IMG/VR virus record: IMGVR_UViG_3300040801_003999
Span: 126,001 to 190,000 of that record
DNA length: 64,000 bases
Origin: a virus
Direction: 5' to 3' (one strand)
Shown here: positions 10,183 through 19,426 of the stretch, in pieces
Layout: each line of letters opens with the position of its first letter
Numbering within the stretch: the first letter of the stretch is position 1
Made by a program: the position numbers and the translations under genes
Notes under the pieces: generated by a model
Seen by the model: only the letters and a program-made list of their open reading frames with translations
Told to the model about the DNA's origin: nothing
Database searches by the model: none

Positions 10183-13111
10183 TTGTTATATCCACGTTGA
10201 CACCAGTTATATCTTGATTTTCGGCGATAATCGACAAGTTAGTTCTGGCCGGTAAAGTAATTACTCCTTCTTGAACTAATTTATGAAAAGTGTTGTATGC
10301 TCCTGCATATTTTCGAACTCTGTCATCAGATAAGCCAGCGATTCTCCAAGAATTACTTGCTTGTGAAATATACCCTTGGTTATATGATGCTAATATAAGA
10401 ATTGGTTCAGGACCCTCTCTTTCCATTAACGTTCTAATGTAACCAGCGGCACAAAAAATACTGACTTCGGGGTTGCTTAATGTCGAGGCTTTCGAAACTC
10501 CTTTTGAAGAAGAGCCTTGACCTCCTTCACTAAATCGCTCTCCGTTCCAGATATAGCTTCTATACTTCCATGGCTCTGTGCCACTAACTTCACTTTCTTC
10601 ATATATCGTTAATAACATATCGCCGAAAGTTGTTTCACCTTTTACAAAAGAAGATACTTTTTCAAAATGCCACCATTCAGCAGCGAGATATTTTTCAGGA
10701 AATTCGCTTCTGGCTGATATGGGCTCAAAACCTTCTCTTTTGAATAAATCTGTCAAGTTAATGAATTTGTCAGTTACCGATACATATTCGATTTGTCCAG
10801 CGCGGTGCTTTACAGCTTTCTCAATCACTTTAGTATCTCCGCTGGTTGTTCGAGCATACACAATCCACTTGCCCTCTTCTGTCGGATCTTCTGTGATTAC
10901 ATAGGGATCCTTTTTGGGGTTTTGCATACCTTGCGAAGTGCTTAAATCAACAGCCAAGCCGCTGTAATGTATGGACACAGCGCTTCGCGTAGATGACACA
11001 TTTGCTGTAAGTTTTCTCAAACCTCCGGCTGATATCAATTTTCCGCCAGCTTGGTTCACCTCATCCTTAATTTTTCTCAAAGAATCAGCTATATCAGAAC
11101 GAACACTCCAATTTTGCAAACCACTATTTATCCCGTAGCCTTGCGGCGGCTCATCGGCAGGAACTTTTACGAGAGAGAATTTTTCAGCGGCAGACGCAGA
11201 TCCTTGAAAATATGGTGCATGCAATTCTAAAGCTCGGGCCATCTGAGCTACATATTTATGTGCTTCATACTTGTCTCTCAAATATTCGATTTGTTTTTCT
11301 GCTGAAGCGTTAGAATCTCGAAGGTTCAAAAAATTAGGAATGATACCGAAACCAGACTTCCAACCAGCTGCCATTAGAAAAGGATTGAAGTTGTGCAATT
11401 GCGGCCGACGACCTTGAAGAGTATATAATATAAAATGAACCATTGAATCAATCCCAACTTCAATCGGGTCATCGCCCTGTCTTGCTGAACCTTCGCCGGG
11501 TTCGGCAAGAAAGAAGACATTGGTCTTGTCTAAATCTGCCGCATTGTTAATACCAATCTGTAGAAGTCCACAATATTCAGCTAATACACCATTTGTTTTC
11601 CGGCGAGCATGAGCTTTGCCGTCTGATTCTATATCAATAAAGCAGGAAAATAAAATATCTGGGTATTGTTCTGCTGTGATTGGCGTTCGCCAGCCACTGG
11701 TTCGATTTCGAATTATCTCATTTGCGCGTCGACGAGCCTCAGCGGCATGACCTTGCTTAGTCCAACTTAAAATTCTTTCGTTCGGCCGAACTCTTCTAAG
11801 ATACTGCTCTGTGACACCATAACTCTCCCTATTCTGATGAGGAGGCATCAGTCTATCCAAAAATTCTCGGTAATCAGCTATAAATGCTTGATATTGCGCT
11901 GGGATTCCATTAGAACTAGGTGACGTGCTCGGTCTGTCTGAAATACCCGATGAGAACTCGGGCTTATACGAAATTTCCTTCTTAGCTAGATTACTATTCA
12001 AAGAAACCGCAGGGGATGTAATATCATACGGCCTAATCCTAAAAAGTTGTTGATATTTTTTAACTATTTCCCGAGCAATCGAGACCTTGTTTTGCATCAA
12101 CCCGACAGACACTCTGTTGGGCAAATATCTGCCTGCGTCGGCCTCTCTTACTTTGTTAGAAAAGCGTCTCCAGTGTTGTTCGGCTTCAACATCAGGTTGG
12201 CGCGACACAGCCTCGAAAGAAATATAGTTACTATCATAACGACCATTCTTTAAAGGGACCAGATCTGGTATGAGTGCTACCAAAATATCAACAGGAACTT
12301 GAAAATGCGACGAAGCTCGAAGAAGGGGCACTCCGTAATCTCTCCAAAGATTTTCTATATTGTTGTCTACAACAAAAGGTCTTCCTAAATTTTGCAAAAC
12401 GATTCCATCAAGATCAATGCGCCATTTCGCGCCACCAAATTTACTTCTCCATCCTCTCTTGACAGAATCTGGTGAGTTGCTGGTGGGGAGTTTAGTAATC
12501 GGGTCTAGCTTTTGACCAGTTCCAATAGAATCACCGAAAACTGGGTTTACTCCGGAAGCGTTTTCCAGTAGAGCTTGAACAAAAACATCTGACGAACGAT
12601 CTATCGGTTTTGTAGGAAGAGTGGCTTTCTTGCCGAAATCTTCTAGGATTGTTGGTTGATAAACTCCATCAGCAGAGTAAAATCTTACAGTAACAATCTG
12701 ACCCGGTTCATATTTCTCCTCTTGTCCTTTGATAGTTTGGAAAGTGGGATGGAGAAGAAGAGTACATTCGTTATCAACATCTGAACTCCAAGGATCAGGT
12801 ATATAGGCATGAACTTCGGGGACCCTTACTTTGTAATACTTTATCTGATCAAAAAAAGCATCTCCGAGAAAATCAACAACATCTCCGATCCAAGAAGTCG
12901 CCTCGTAATTTTCAGGAACTTCTTTTAGAATAATGCCCCGAAAAGTCCCGTTGAGATCCAAATCGTCTTCGTATAATGTCCTAACAGCACTAACCCGCGC
13001 AGCATTTACGCCTCGCGCGGGGTCTCTAGTCATCCTACGACGAAATTTCTTTCTCTTGACATTATTCAAATCTCCCGGAAGAATTGAAATGTCTTTATCA
13101 TCTATGGGCAC
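10175..13111 (-). CDS. Baseplate hub with tail-associated murein hydrolases (transglycosylase-like and M15 peptidase-like domains)
   Basis: 978 residues. The first 180 or so look like a gp5-type OB-fold entry region. Two lytic transglycosylase-like signatures follow: SVGLMQ near residue 339, and an IESDG Glu near 495 with CGLLQIG near 518. An ASYNQG near 909 is the third motif class of this fold. Between them is a complete-looking M15 D,D/L,D-carboxypeptidase signature: SIHYSGLAVDL near 712-722 (the SxHxxGxAxD metal site) and AAEWWHFEK near 811-817. It would cut glycan strands and peptide cross-links during cell puncture. T4 gp5 carries only a lysozyme, so this multi-enzyme hub is much larger. 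Which active sites work cannot be judged without structure prediction. Confidence 0.82.
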   Translation of the reverse strand: MPIDDKDISILPGDLNNVKRKKFRRRMTRDPARGVNAARVSAVRTLYEDDLDLNGTFRGIILKEVPENYEATSWIGDVVDFLGDAFFDQIKYYKVRVPEVHAYIPDPWSSDVDNECTLLLHPTFQTIKGQEEKYEPGQIVTVRFYSADGVYQPTILEDFGKKATLPTKPIDRSSDVFVQALLENASGVNPVFGDSIGTGQKLDPITKLPTSNSPDSVKRGWRSKFGGAKWRIDLDGIVLQNLGRPFVVDNNIENLWRDYGVPLLRASSHFQVPVDILVALIPDLVPLKNGRYDSNYISFEAVSRQPDVEAEQHWRRFSNKVREADAGRYLPNRVSVGLMQNKVSIAREIVKKYQQLFRIRPYDITSPAVSLNSNLAKKEISYKPEFSSGISDRPSTSPSSNGIPAQYQAFIADYREFLDRLMPPHQNRESYGVTEQYLRRVRPNERILSWTKQGHAAEARRRANEIIRNRTSGWRTPITAEQYPDILFSCFIDIESDGKAHARRKTNGVLAEYCGLLQIGINNAADLDKTNVFFLAEPGEGSARQGDDPIEVGIDSMVHFILYTLQGRRPQLHNFNPFLMAAGWKSGFGIIPNFLNLRDSNASAEKQIEYLRDKYEAHKYVAQMARALELHAPYFQGSASAAEKFSLVKVPADEPPQGYGINSGLQNWSVRSDIADSLRKIKDEVNQAGGKLISAGGLRKLTANVSSTRSAVSIHYSGLAVDLSTSQGMQNPKKDPYVITEDPTEEGKWIVYARTTSGDTKVIEKAVKHRAGQIEYVSVTDKFINLTDLFKREGFEPISARSEFPEKYLAAEWWHFEKVSSFVKGETTFGDMLLTIYEESEVSGTEPWKYRSYIWNGERFSEGGQGSSSKGVSKASTLSNPEVSIFCAAGYIRTLMEREGPEPILILASYNQGYISQASNSWRIAGLSDDRVRKYAGAYNTFHKLVQEGVITLPARTNLSIIAENQDITGVNVDITSE

Positions 13112-13113
13112 AT

Positions 13114-13491
13114 TTAGTCCTCTTCATCCTGCTTGGCATCAACAGCAAATACCACTTCTTCATCAGTCGGAGCGCTTGAATAATAATCTTCACCCAAACT
13201 TTCAATATCTTCTTCGACGCCAGCGCGCTTGTTTTTATATATCATGTTGGTGATTTTTATCATCTGTTCGTTGGATCTTTGAGAAGCTTCAACAAATTTA
13301 TTAATCATCTTGTATTTGTCTGGAAATGTTCCTAAGGTAATTCCTTCCAGTTCCATCAAGTATTTATGGGCTTTGCTTCGGTCTGATCTAACATTATCGA
13401 CCGCCTCTTCAAATAAATCATCTACTTCATATTTGGAATCTTCATCAATCATCAAAACTATACCATTCATAATGAGATTCGATGTCGCCAT
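13114..13491 (-). CDS. Small acidic protein beside the late sigma factor; possible small terminase-like
   Basis: 125 residues from the first start. The upstream sigma gene overlaps its start by 47 bases; internal ATGs at 13470 and 13452 would shorten the overlap and no ribosome binding site is strong enough to decide. The sequence is helical: EVDDLFEEAVDNV at about 21-33, then MINKFVEASQRSNEQMIKI, and an acidic tail. The pattern of a DD-x-F/Y opening helix followed by a helix ending in a search for partners (SNEQMIKITN) is like small terminase subunits of T4-like phages, but the similarity is weak and no large terminase is nearby. Confidence 0.55.
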   Translation of the reverse strand: MATSNLIMNGIVLMIDEDSKYEVDDLFEEAVDNVRSDRSKAHKYLMELEGITLGTFPDKYKMINKFVEASQRSNEQMIKITNMIYKNKRAGVEEDIESLGEDYYSSAPTDEEVVFAVDAKQDEED

Positions 13492-14152
13492 CGATCCAAG
13501 ACTTTTTAAACTTATCGTATCGTTCTTGCAGCTTCTTGATACTTCTCGTTATCTGTTTTGTATTAAGTCCCGTCATATCCCGCAAACTCTGATACACACC
13601 TTTTTTACTGAAGATATCGACTTCTTCTGCGTGCTCGAATAGAATTCGAAGAGCTTTCACGACTTTAATATCATTTTTGCCCAACAGCTTTCCGCGACGG
13701 CCCGAATCCCAAGTATCAATCTCGTTTAGTAGATATGTAACAAATTCATTATCTTCTCGACCAGTCTCATATTCATTCTCGACAACCAAATCTTCTTCGA
13801 TATGCTTTGGTATGTCATCATAACTACTTTCTCTCGAAACTTTACGACTTCGTTTTTTTGTTTCAGCAAAAAACCAATTTCTAACAATCACCGTAAAATA
13901 CGAGAAGGCCGCTGACCCATTATTCTCATCATATTTATTGAGAATCATAGTGACTTCGACCTTACAATCATCCATTAATGAAGCGATGTTTGGCAAGTTG
14001 TGAAATTTGTATGTGTAGACAACACTCTCGATAAGTTTATCTAAAGCAGGTTCGATAAATTCATACAACTCATTTCTTTTTTTAGGATCGTCTGTATTAT
14101 TGTATTCAATGATCGCGTTTTCATGCTCTTTTGTAAAGTAATACTTACTCAT
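13445..14152 (-). CDS. Late-transcription sigma factor, T4 gp55-like
   Basis: 235 residues, somewhat longer than T4 gp55 (185). The central block is typical of the family: LIESVVYTYKFHNLP, DDCKVEVTMILNKYDENNGSAAFSYFTVIVRNWFFAETKKRSRK, corresponding to the sigma region 2 core with its aromatic AFSYF..V.RNWF helix. The C-terminal half has an HTH-like segment (KKGVYQSLRDMTGLNTKQITRSIKKL). In T4, gp55 directs RNA polymerase to late TATAAATA promoters with the sliding clamp. No convincing array of such promoters is visible here, so the late motif of this phage may differ. It overlaps both neighbours by a few bases. Confidence 0.82.
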   Translation of the reverse strand: MSKYYFTKEHENAIIEYNNTDDPKKRNELYEFIEPALDKLIESVVYTYKFHNLPNIASLMDDCKVEVTMILNKYDENNGSAAFSYFTVIVRNWFFAETKKRSRKVSRESSYDDIPKHIEEDLVVENEYETGREDNEFVTYLLNEIDTWDSGRRGKLLGKNDIKVVKALRILFEHAEEVDIFSKKGVYQSLRDMTGLNTKQITRSIKKLQERYDKFKKSWIDGDIESHYEWYSFDD

Positions 14153-14511
14153 TCATTCAGCTCCATGTCGGAGTAAATATTGCTGTATTCGTAAATCAAA
14201 TCCAGCGTTGACTCAGCTTGTCGATAAAGTTCCATCAACTCGGGGTTTTCTACGAATGGCTCTAATTCTAACAAGTTTTTCAAATAAACTGTAAACTGAA
14301 CAATCGTCCTATTGATATGATCTAAATTATCTAATCTTACTTTCTCGGAATCAAAAGCGTCGACTTGAGCAGCCAGCTCATTCGCTCTATTCAGAGTACT
14401 GTAAAAAAAGTACGCCAAAGCACCAATAACGATTAAACTAATAAACGAATAGCACAATAGGATAGAAAAGAGAACAGAGGCTAGAATAATGATTGAAACA
14501 CTTACCGTCAT
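14149..14511 (-). CDS. Small membrane-anchored protein
   Basis: 120 residues. Residues about 3-37 are strongly hydrophobic (VSIIILASVLFSILLCYSF then LIVIGALAYFFY), enough for one long or two short transmembrane helices. The rest is a helical, acidic soluble domain with NELAAQVDAFDSEKVRLDNL and ESTLDLIYEYSNIY. Function unknown. It lies between a zinc-ribbon protein and the late sigma factor, overlapping both by 4 bases, so the three are translationally coupled. Confidence 0.65.
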   Translation of the reverse strand: MTVSVSIIILASVLFSILLCYSFISLIVIGALAYFFYSTLNRANELAAQVDAFDSEKVRLDNLDHINRTIVQFTVYLKNLLELEPFVENPELMELYRQAESTLDLIYEYSNIYSDMELNE

Positions 14512-14960
14512 TTTTTCCCCTTCAAGTTCGAAACTAACTCGCCCTCAAGATCAGACATCAAATCTTTAATTTGTTTTTCTTTATGTTCTTTAGCATCTCT
14601 GATTGACTTCTTAACACGAGCCTCGACAGCTTCTTCGGACATGTCTCTATCCTGCTCGGAATTATCGTCTGGGGCGTTTGAATCGTTTTTGTCAATATCA
14701 AGTGTGGCGGTCGTACCGTCGTAAACCCTCACAACCTCCCCTTCTAAACCGCAAAATTTTTCATAGCCCTTTTCTTGAACCACTTCGTTCATCAATTTAT
14801 CATAAAACTCTGATTTTTGGACTTCGGACAAGTGAGAATAGGGGTCTTTTCGACTCATAAATTCAGACAGGTCGCCGCATCGATTAATTTTACAAAAAGA
14901 CGGATGGTTTACCGTAAATTCAGCTTTACACTTTTTGCACTTATAATCATAAATTGGCAT
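14508..14960 (-). CDS. Zinc-ribbon protein, FmdB-like N terminus
   Basis: 150 residues. The N terminus MPIYDYKCKKCKAEF is the FmdB/zinc-ribbon opening: a CxxC pair at about 8-11, with Cys23 and Cys28 (SFCKINRC) as the second ligand pair. The rest is charged and helical, with KSIRDAKEHKEKQIKDLMSDL near the end. A GGAGGAAGG ribosome binding site precedes the ATG. Role unknown; small zinc-ribbon proteins in phages often bind nucleic acid or transcription complexes, and its linkage to the sigma factor makes a transcription role conceivable, but that is inference. Confidence 0.65.
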   Translation of the reverse strand: MPIYDYKCKKCKAEFTVNHPSFCKINRCGDLSEFMSRKDPYSHLSEVQKSEFYDKLMNEVVQEKGYEKFCGLEGEVVRVYDGTTATLDIDKNDSNAPDDNSEQDRDMSEEAVEARVKKSIRDAKEHKEKQIKDLMSDLEGELVSNLKGKK

Positions 14961-14961
14961 A

Positions 14962-15198
14962 TCAACCTTCCTCCATATCTACTTTTAATTTGCTCATTTC
15001 GATATGAGGGGGGTTACGAACAACCAAGACTTGCTGTTCGAGCACTCCATCGCTCTGGCGTTCGTAGTCAGCAACTACGAATTCGAGATTACCTAAAAGG
15101 TCTTCAATGGGCTGCTGTGTCATCAAACATTTTTGCAAGACCTGCACAAGCGTTACCAGCGCTTGTGTTGATAATTTTGTTACGAACTCTTCTTCCAT
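14962..15198 (-). CDS. Small conserved-looking protein of unknown function
   Basis: 78 residues: a short helix MEEEFVTKLSTQALVTLVQVLQKCLMTQQPI followed by a beta-like FVVADYERQSDGVLEQQVLVVR. An AGGAG ribosome binding site precedes the ATG at ideal spacing. The gene is sandwiched between the sugar block and the zinc-ribbon gene and has no recognised domain. Confidence 0.55.
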   Translation of the reverse strand: MEEEFVTKLSTQALVTLVQVLQKCLMTQQPIEDLLGNLEFVVADYERQSDGVLEQQVLVVRNPPHIEMSKLKVDMEEG

Positions 15199-15207
15199 TT
15201 ATATCTC

Positions 15208-16254
15208 CTATTCAAAATAATTTTCAACCAAAGTGGGTGAAAATTCCATATTTGTTTTTTTCATATCTTCATTATACATCATTTCTGCCAATTGTTTAAA
15301 TGAAACTTCAGGCACCCATCCTAATTTTTCTTTAGCCTTGGAGCTATCTCCGAGAAGTATAGGAACCTCTTGAGGTCGAAAAAAGACCGGGGAGACAAAG
15401 ATAACCTTCTTGTCATTTACCAAACCTACCTCGTGCACTCCAGAGCCTTCCCATTCAATAGACATGTCCGCAGCATTAAACACAGCCTCGACCCATTCTC
15501 GAACAGTTCGAGTCTCGCCTGTGGCTAAGACATAATCGTCGGGATTATTCTGTTGAAGCATAAGGTGCATACCTCGAACATAATCGCCGGCAAAGCCCCA
15601 ATCTCTTTTGGCATCGAGATTTCCTAAAATAAGGCTGTTCTGTAAACCCATCTTAATTCTTGCAGCAGCCATCGTGACTTTCCGCGTCACAAACGTCTCT
15701 CCTCTTAAAGGACTCTCGTGATTGAACAAAATCCCTGAGCTGGCATGTAGGTCGTAAGCTTCTCTGTAATTCTGCGTAAGGTGGTGAGCAGCCAATTTAG
15801 CACAAGCATATGGAGATGCTGGTAACATCTTAGAATCTTCGTCTAACGGAACTTGTGTGTTTCTGCCGTACATTTCAGATGAAGATGCTTGATAAAACCT
15901 ACATTTTGGATTAATAATACGGATTGCTTCTAGAATGCGGGCAGTTCCATTAAGAATCCCGTCCATCGTCTCTATCGGAGTTTCGAAAGAAACTTTGACA
16001 TGAGACTGTGCGGCGAGGTTGTAAAACTCGTCTGGCATATACTCTTTCATCAACCTAAAGATAGATGCATCATCAAATAATGACCAATAGCGCATTTCAA
16101 AGTTGTTATCTTCAAAAATATCATCAATTCTCTCTGTATTTATCAAACTCGTACGACGCTTGAGACCGATAACTTTATATCCGAGACTCAACAAGTATTT
16201 GACTAAATACGAGCCGTCCTGACCTGTGCATCCAGATACCATTGCAATTTTCAT
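15208..16254 (-). CDS. gmd: GDP-mannose 4,6-dehydratase
   Basis: 348 residues. Converts GDP-mannose to GDP-4-keto-6-deoxymannose, the branch point to GDP-fucose and related sugars. Extended SDR fold: NADP-binding GCTGQDGSYL at about 8-17, YNLAAQSHVKVSFETP, the catalytic ASSSEMYG, and YACAKLAAH holding the Tyr-xxx-Lys pair, then ILFNHESPLRGETFVTRKVT, a diagnostic GMD block. A GTG lies 6 bases further up, but the GGGAGG ribosome binding site sits 5 bases before the ATG at 16254, which fixes the start. That ATG overlaps the stop of the cupin gene (ATGA). Length and motifs are those of the usual enzyme. Confidence 0.95.
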   Translation of the reverse strand: MKIAMVSGCTGQDGSYLVKYLLSLGYKVIGLKRRTSLINTERIDDIFEDNNFEMRYWSLFDDASIFRLMKEYMPDEFYNLAAQSHVKVSFETPIETMDGILNGTARILEAIRIINPKCRFYQASSSEMYGRNTQVPLDEDSKMLPASPYACAKLAAHHLTQNYREAYDLHASSGILFNHESPLRGETFVTRKVTMAAARIKMGLQNSLILGNLDAKRDWGFAGDYVRGMHLMLQQNNPDDYVLATGETRTVREWVEAVFNAADMSIEWEGSGVHEVGLVNDKKVIFVSPVFFRPQEVPILLGDSSKAKEKLGWVPEVSFKQLAEMMYNEDMKKTNMEFSPTLVENYFE

Positions 16255-16640
16255 TTGCACCTCCCGTAAACATCATCGTATCTAATGATATCATCTTCGC
16301 GACACTCTCCTTCCTGTATTTCCATCATAACAAACTCTTCGTCTTCTGGATTATACAATCGATGAACTTGTTGCTTATCAATGTAAACAAATTGAGAATT
16401 CTTATCTACGAATTTGTGACTAACAATTGAATCATCTTCCGGAGTGTATCCTTTAGACACCATCGCGCGACCGGAAATAGGCATCCACCATTCTGACCGT
16501 AATTTATGCGATTGCAAAGAAAGACGACCACCGGGGGCAACACGAATAATCTTCACAACCCTATCGGGAGTTTCCAAGATAACTTTATAGCTACCCCAAG
16601 GCTTTTCAACGTATTCTCCTTCTCTATTCTTCACTACCAA
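16251..16640 (-). CDS. Type II mannose-6-phosphate isomerase-like cupin
   Basis: 129 residues, a single cupin domain like the C-terminal part of mannose-1-phosphate guanylyltransferase/phosphomannose isomerase enzymes. Motifs: KPWGSYKVIL, VKIIRVAPGGRLSLQSHKLRSEWW (metal-binding His/Glu), GRAMVS, QVHRLYNPEDEEF and MMEIQEGECREDDIIRYDDVYGR. The EDDI(I/V)RxDDxYGR ending is diagnostic. It would interconvert fructose- and mannose-6-phosphate, feeding GDP-mannose for the adjacent dehydratase. No guanylyltransferase domain is fused or nearby, so GDP-mannose must come from the host. Confidence 0.85.
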   Translation of the reverse strand: MVVKNREGEYVEKPWGSYKVILETPDRVVKIIRVAPGGRLSLQSHKLRSEWWMPISGRAMVSKGYTPEDDSIVSHKFVDKNSQFVYIDKQQVHRLYNPEDEEFVMMEIQEGECREDDIIRYDDVYGRCK

Positions 16641-17535
16641 CCTCGTTTTCCATAAACCAAATAAACGTATCTTCTATCCCTTTTTTAATATCAGTTAATT
16701 TGTTTGCTCGAACCCACATTGAATTCGAATTGTGAACCTGAATATCTTTTCTTGGAATACCGGGATACTTTCCATTATATTCTAATTTTAGACTTTTGTT
16801 AAAATAGAATTCTGACAATTCAACAATGCGACGAGCAATGTTATTGATGATTTCATTTTGACCTAAAACATATGATATATCGTGATCTCCGATATTCTCC
16901 CTTTCCACCTTAGAAATAATGGCATCAACAACATCGAAAACATATACCATTTGACGCATAGTATTCGGAACACCCCATAATTCCAAAGTATCGCCAGAAG
17001 TGCTATAAGCCCTAGAGATAAGAGCTGGGATGAAATGGCTGTTTTCTGAGAAGAAGTGGTCTCGTGGTCCGTAAACGTTGGACAAAACCATAATTTCGGA
17101 TTTGTCATACTCTTCAGACATGATCATGCCCATTCTTTTACCATAGGCATAGTATGCATTACTTGGTTCCGGTTTTCCGTCCAAATAATCACTCCCCAGC
17201 GGGTATTCTGTAGCATCTTTGCGCGGCCAAGCACATGTCGATGACATTGTCAAGCATGGAATGCTTAGAATATCACATGATGACATGACATTATACATCA
17301 TCGAATAATTGTCATGCATCATCACAGATGCTGAAGCATTTTTATTATATTTTATGCCACCAACATTGGAGGCTAAATTAACAACCACATCGGGCCGAGT
17401 TGTCATAAGATATTTGTAGACTTGCGCATTGATTGTCAGATCGACTAAAGACGAAGAAGGATATTTCCAATCTGGTCGTTCGACTTGCAAATTTCGACCA
17501 ATAAAGCCAGAGCCTCCGAAAACAACAACATTCAT
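16624..17535 (-). CDS. GDP-L-fucose synthase-like epimerase/reductase
   Basis: 303 residues, extended SDR. Motifs: GGSGFIGRNL nucleotide-binding turn at 8-17, VVNLASNVGGIKYNKN, MMHDNYSMMYNVMSSC, STCAWPR, and NAYYAYGKRMG with the catalytic Tyr and Lys. These match GDP-fucose synthase (WcaG/Fcl), including the DN..M..NV and STC.(F/W)P blocks. It would act on the product of the GMD gene downstream. The last 17 bases overlap the cupin gene. The C terminus is more diverged than the core, so a different GDP-deoxyhexose product is possible. Confidence 0.85.
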   Translation of the reverse strand: MNVVVFGGSGFIGRNLQVERPDWKYPSSSLVDLTINAQVYKYLMTTRPDVVVNLASNVGGIKYNKNASASVMMHDNYSMMYNVMSSCDILSIPCLTMSSTCAWPRKDATEYPLGSDYLDGKPEPSNAYYAYGKRMGMIMSEEYDKSEIMVLSNVYGPRDHFFSENSHFIPALISRAYSTSGDTLELWGVPNTMRQMVYVFDVVDAIISKVERENIGDHDISYVLGQNEIINNIARRIVELSEFYFNKSLKLEYNGKYPGIPRKDIQVHNSNSMWVRANKLTDIKKGIEDTFIWFMENEVGSEE

Positions 17536-18887
17536 TTATCCTCCATAAATTTATCTAGAACTTTTTCGATATAATCCAATTGACCCTCCTCAATTCCGAT
17601 GAAAGTGCCAAGGAAAAAGGCATCTTTCGTTGCTTTATGCGCATTCGGAAAATCCTGTCTTATTTTTTCGTAGGTTCCGTATTTTTCCGCAAGATGTCTA
17701 TATCCATTGTGATATAGAACGTTGCCTGTAAAATAAGAACGAGTCTGAACTTTATTTTTTTCAAAATGATCAACTACTTCCTGTTTGGTAAACGGTGCGT
17801 CGTCTTTTCTGATGGCCAAAAATCCAAACCAACACGGATCAGACTTTTCAGTTGCTTCAGGAAGCATGAAATAATCATCATATTTACCAAAAATCTTCTT
17901 AAGTCTCGCAAAATTATCGCGGCGAGCCTGTTCCATTTCAGGAAGTTTTTTGATTTGCTCAAGACCAATTGCGGCTTGATGTTCGAGAGGTTTTAAATTA
18001 AACCCAATTTCGTCAAAAACATATCTATGATCATATTCATGATCTGGCATGCCGGGAAGCCAACTGTTAAATCTCTTGCCGCACGCAGTGCCGCACGTAA
18101 CATCACCCGGCTTTCGCTGATTGCAATAGCAAGCGCGGCCCCAGTCTCTAAAAGATCGCAGAACAAGATCGATACGAGATTCGTTAGTGGCGACGAAACC
18201 TCCTTCCATCGTTGTCATATGGTGTGCCGGAAAGAATGAACAGGTGCTGATCAGGCCAAAAGAACCAAGAGGCTTTCCGTCATAAGTGGAACCTAGAGCG
18301 TCGCAAGCATCTTCAAGAAAAACCAAGTCAAATTCTTCAACCAGCGACATCAATCTATCCATATCCGGTGGGTTGCCGAGAACATGAGCAAAGACAATAC
18401 CTTTAGGCCTATCTTCTTCCGAAGAAGATCTTAGAATTTCCTCGATATGGTCTATATCCGGATTTAAAGACGGCAAATCAACTCGACAAAAAACAGGCTC
18501 GAAGCCGGACTGCATAATTGGATTAATCGTCGTCGGAAAACAAGTCACTGGCGTGATAAACTTTGAACCGGGCTCTAACCGAAATTTATCCATAAAAGGC
18601 CGGCGCGAAGTAAGGGATTGAAACATAAGCAAGTTTGCCGACGATCCTGAGTTTGTGAAAATTCCGTATTTTTTGCCTAAAAATTTAGAAAATTCCAATT
18701 CAAAATCTCGACCCTTTTCTCCCAAAATGTACCATCCCTCCAAGATAGATTCGATGGCAGCTAAAATTTCTTTTTCGTCGAAATGAGGCCCTGAATATCT
18801 GACCCAATCTTCGCCGGGGACAAACTCCTTTTTGGCATTTGAGAGCAAGAAATCTTTAATATTTTTTAGTAACTCTTGTTTGGTCAT
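17532..18887 (-). CDS. RfbH/E1-type sugar 3-dehydrase, PMP and [2Fe-2S]-dependent
   Basis: 451 residues, DegT/DnrJ aminotransferase fold converted to a dehydrase. The PLP-lysine position is His: CSFFPAHHMTTMEGG, His222, as in CDP-4-keto-6-deoxyglucose-3-dehydrase (E1, RfbH) and ColD. Unlike ColD it also keeps the E1 iron-sulfur cysteines: Cys253, Cys255 (RACYC), Cys265 and Cys269 before GKRF, with Cys216 upstream. The spacing in the loop is 6 residues longer than I recall for E1. It should remove the C3 hydroxyl of a nucleotide 4-keto-6-deoxyhexose to begin 3,6-dideoxy sugar synthesis. E1 needs a reductase partner (E3); none is in the window. It overlaps both neighbours by 4 bases. Confidence 0.9.
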   Translation of the reverse strand: MTKQELLKNIKDFLLSNAKKEFVPGEDWVRYSGPHFDEKEILAAIESILEGWYILGEKGRDFELEFSKFLGKKYGIFTNSGSSANLLMFQSLTSRRPFMDKFRLEPGSKFITPVTCFPTTINPIMQSGFEPVFCRVDLPSLNPDIDHIEEILRSSSEEDRPKGIVFAHVLGNPPDMDRLMSLVEEFDLVFLEDACDALGSTYDGKPLGSFGLISTCSFFPAHHMTTMEGGFVATNESRIDLVLRSFRDWGRACYCNQRKPGDVTCGTACGKRFNSWLPGMPDHEYDHRYVFDEIGFNLKPLEHQAAIGLEQIKKLPEMEQARRDNFARLKKIFGKYDDYFMLPEATEKSDPCWFGFLAIRKDDAPFTKQEVVDHFEKNKVQTRSYFTGNVLYHNGYRHLAEKYGTYEKIRQDFPNAHKATKDAFFLGTFIGIEEGQLDYIEKVLDKFMEDK

Positions 18888-19426
18888 TTATTTGCCTCCG
18901 TTTCTTTTGCCGCAGCGGTCTGTTCCCCGGCGAAAATAGGTATTCTTATATTTTTTCCTCTAAAGAAATAAATACAATCGATAGTAAAAGCCTTAAACCC
19001 GAAAGTTTCGGGCAGTTTATAATTCTTCTCTTCAGACCGGCCAATTGTCATGTGTGGATGAAATGCATCAATTTCGTTATTCAAGAGACCTTCTTCTTTC
19101 AATTTCTGTGAAATTTCATAGCGCCATACATCCAAACCTTGTCCAGATAACAAAACAACATTCGCAAAATTACTGTTGGGCATTTTAAAAGTCCCTTCTC
19201 CAACATAACTGATATTAATTGAAGATAGAACACTCATCTCCTCGTGAAGCAAAGAGATACAACGAGCCACATCCTCTTCTTTTAAATCTCCAAGGTCTGC
19301 GATTGTCATGTGAAGACCAAGCTCTTTAATATCATCACTGACATATTCATTAAGAAGGTCTACAATTCGATCTGGAGGTTTAATGGCTAAAATTGTTGAT
19401 TTTTCTGATATCACAGCTTCGTCCAA
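18884..19426 (-). CDS. 2H phosphoesterase / 2'-5' RNA ligase-like protein
   Basis: About 180 residues with two HxTx motifs, HMTI near 39 and HMTI near 124 (FHPHMTIGR), the defining pair of the 2H superfamily. These enzymes act on 2',3'-cyclic phosphates or 2'-5' linkages of RNA. The first open start is TTG at 19426; a GTG at 19414 is an alternative, and neither has a strong ribosome binding site, so the N terminus is uncertain. It sits inside the sugar block, overlapping the RmlB-like gene by 16 bases. A role in RNA end repair or in countering 2'-5' oligonucleotide-type signals is inference. Confidence 0.8.
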   Translation of the reverse strand: MDEAVISEKSTILAIKPPDRIVDLLNEYVSDDIKELGLHMTIADLGDLKEEDVARCISLLHEEMSVLSSINISYVGEGTFKMPNSNFANVVLLSGQGLDVWRYEISQKLKEEGLLNNEIDAFHPHMTIGRSEEKNYKLPETFGFKAFTIDCIYFFRGKNIRIPIFAGEQTAAAKETEANK

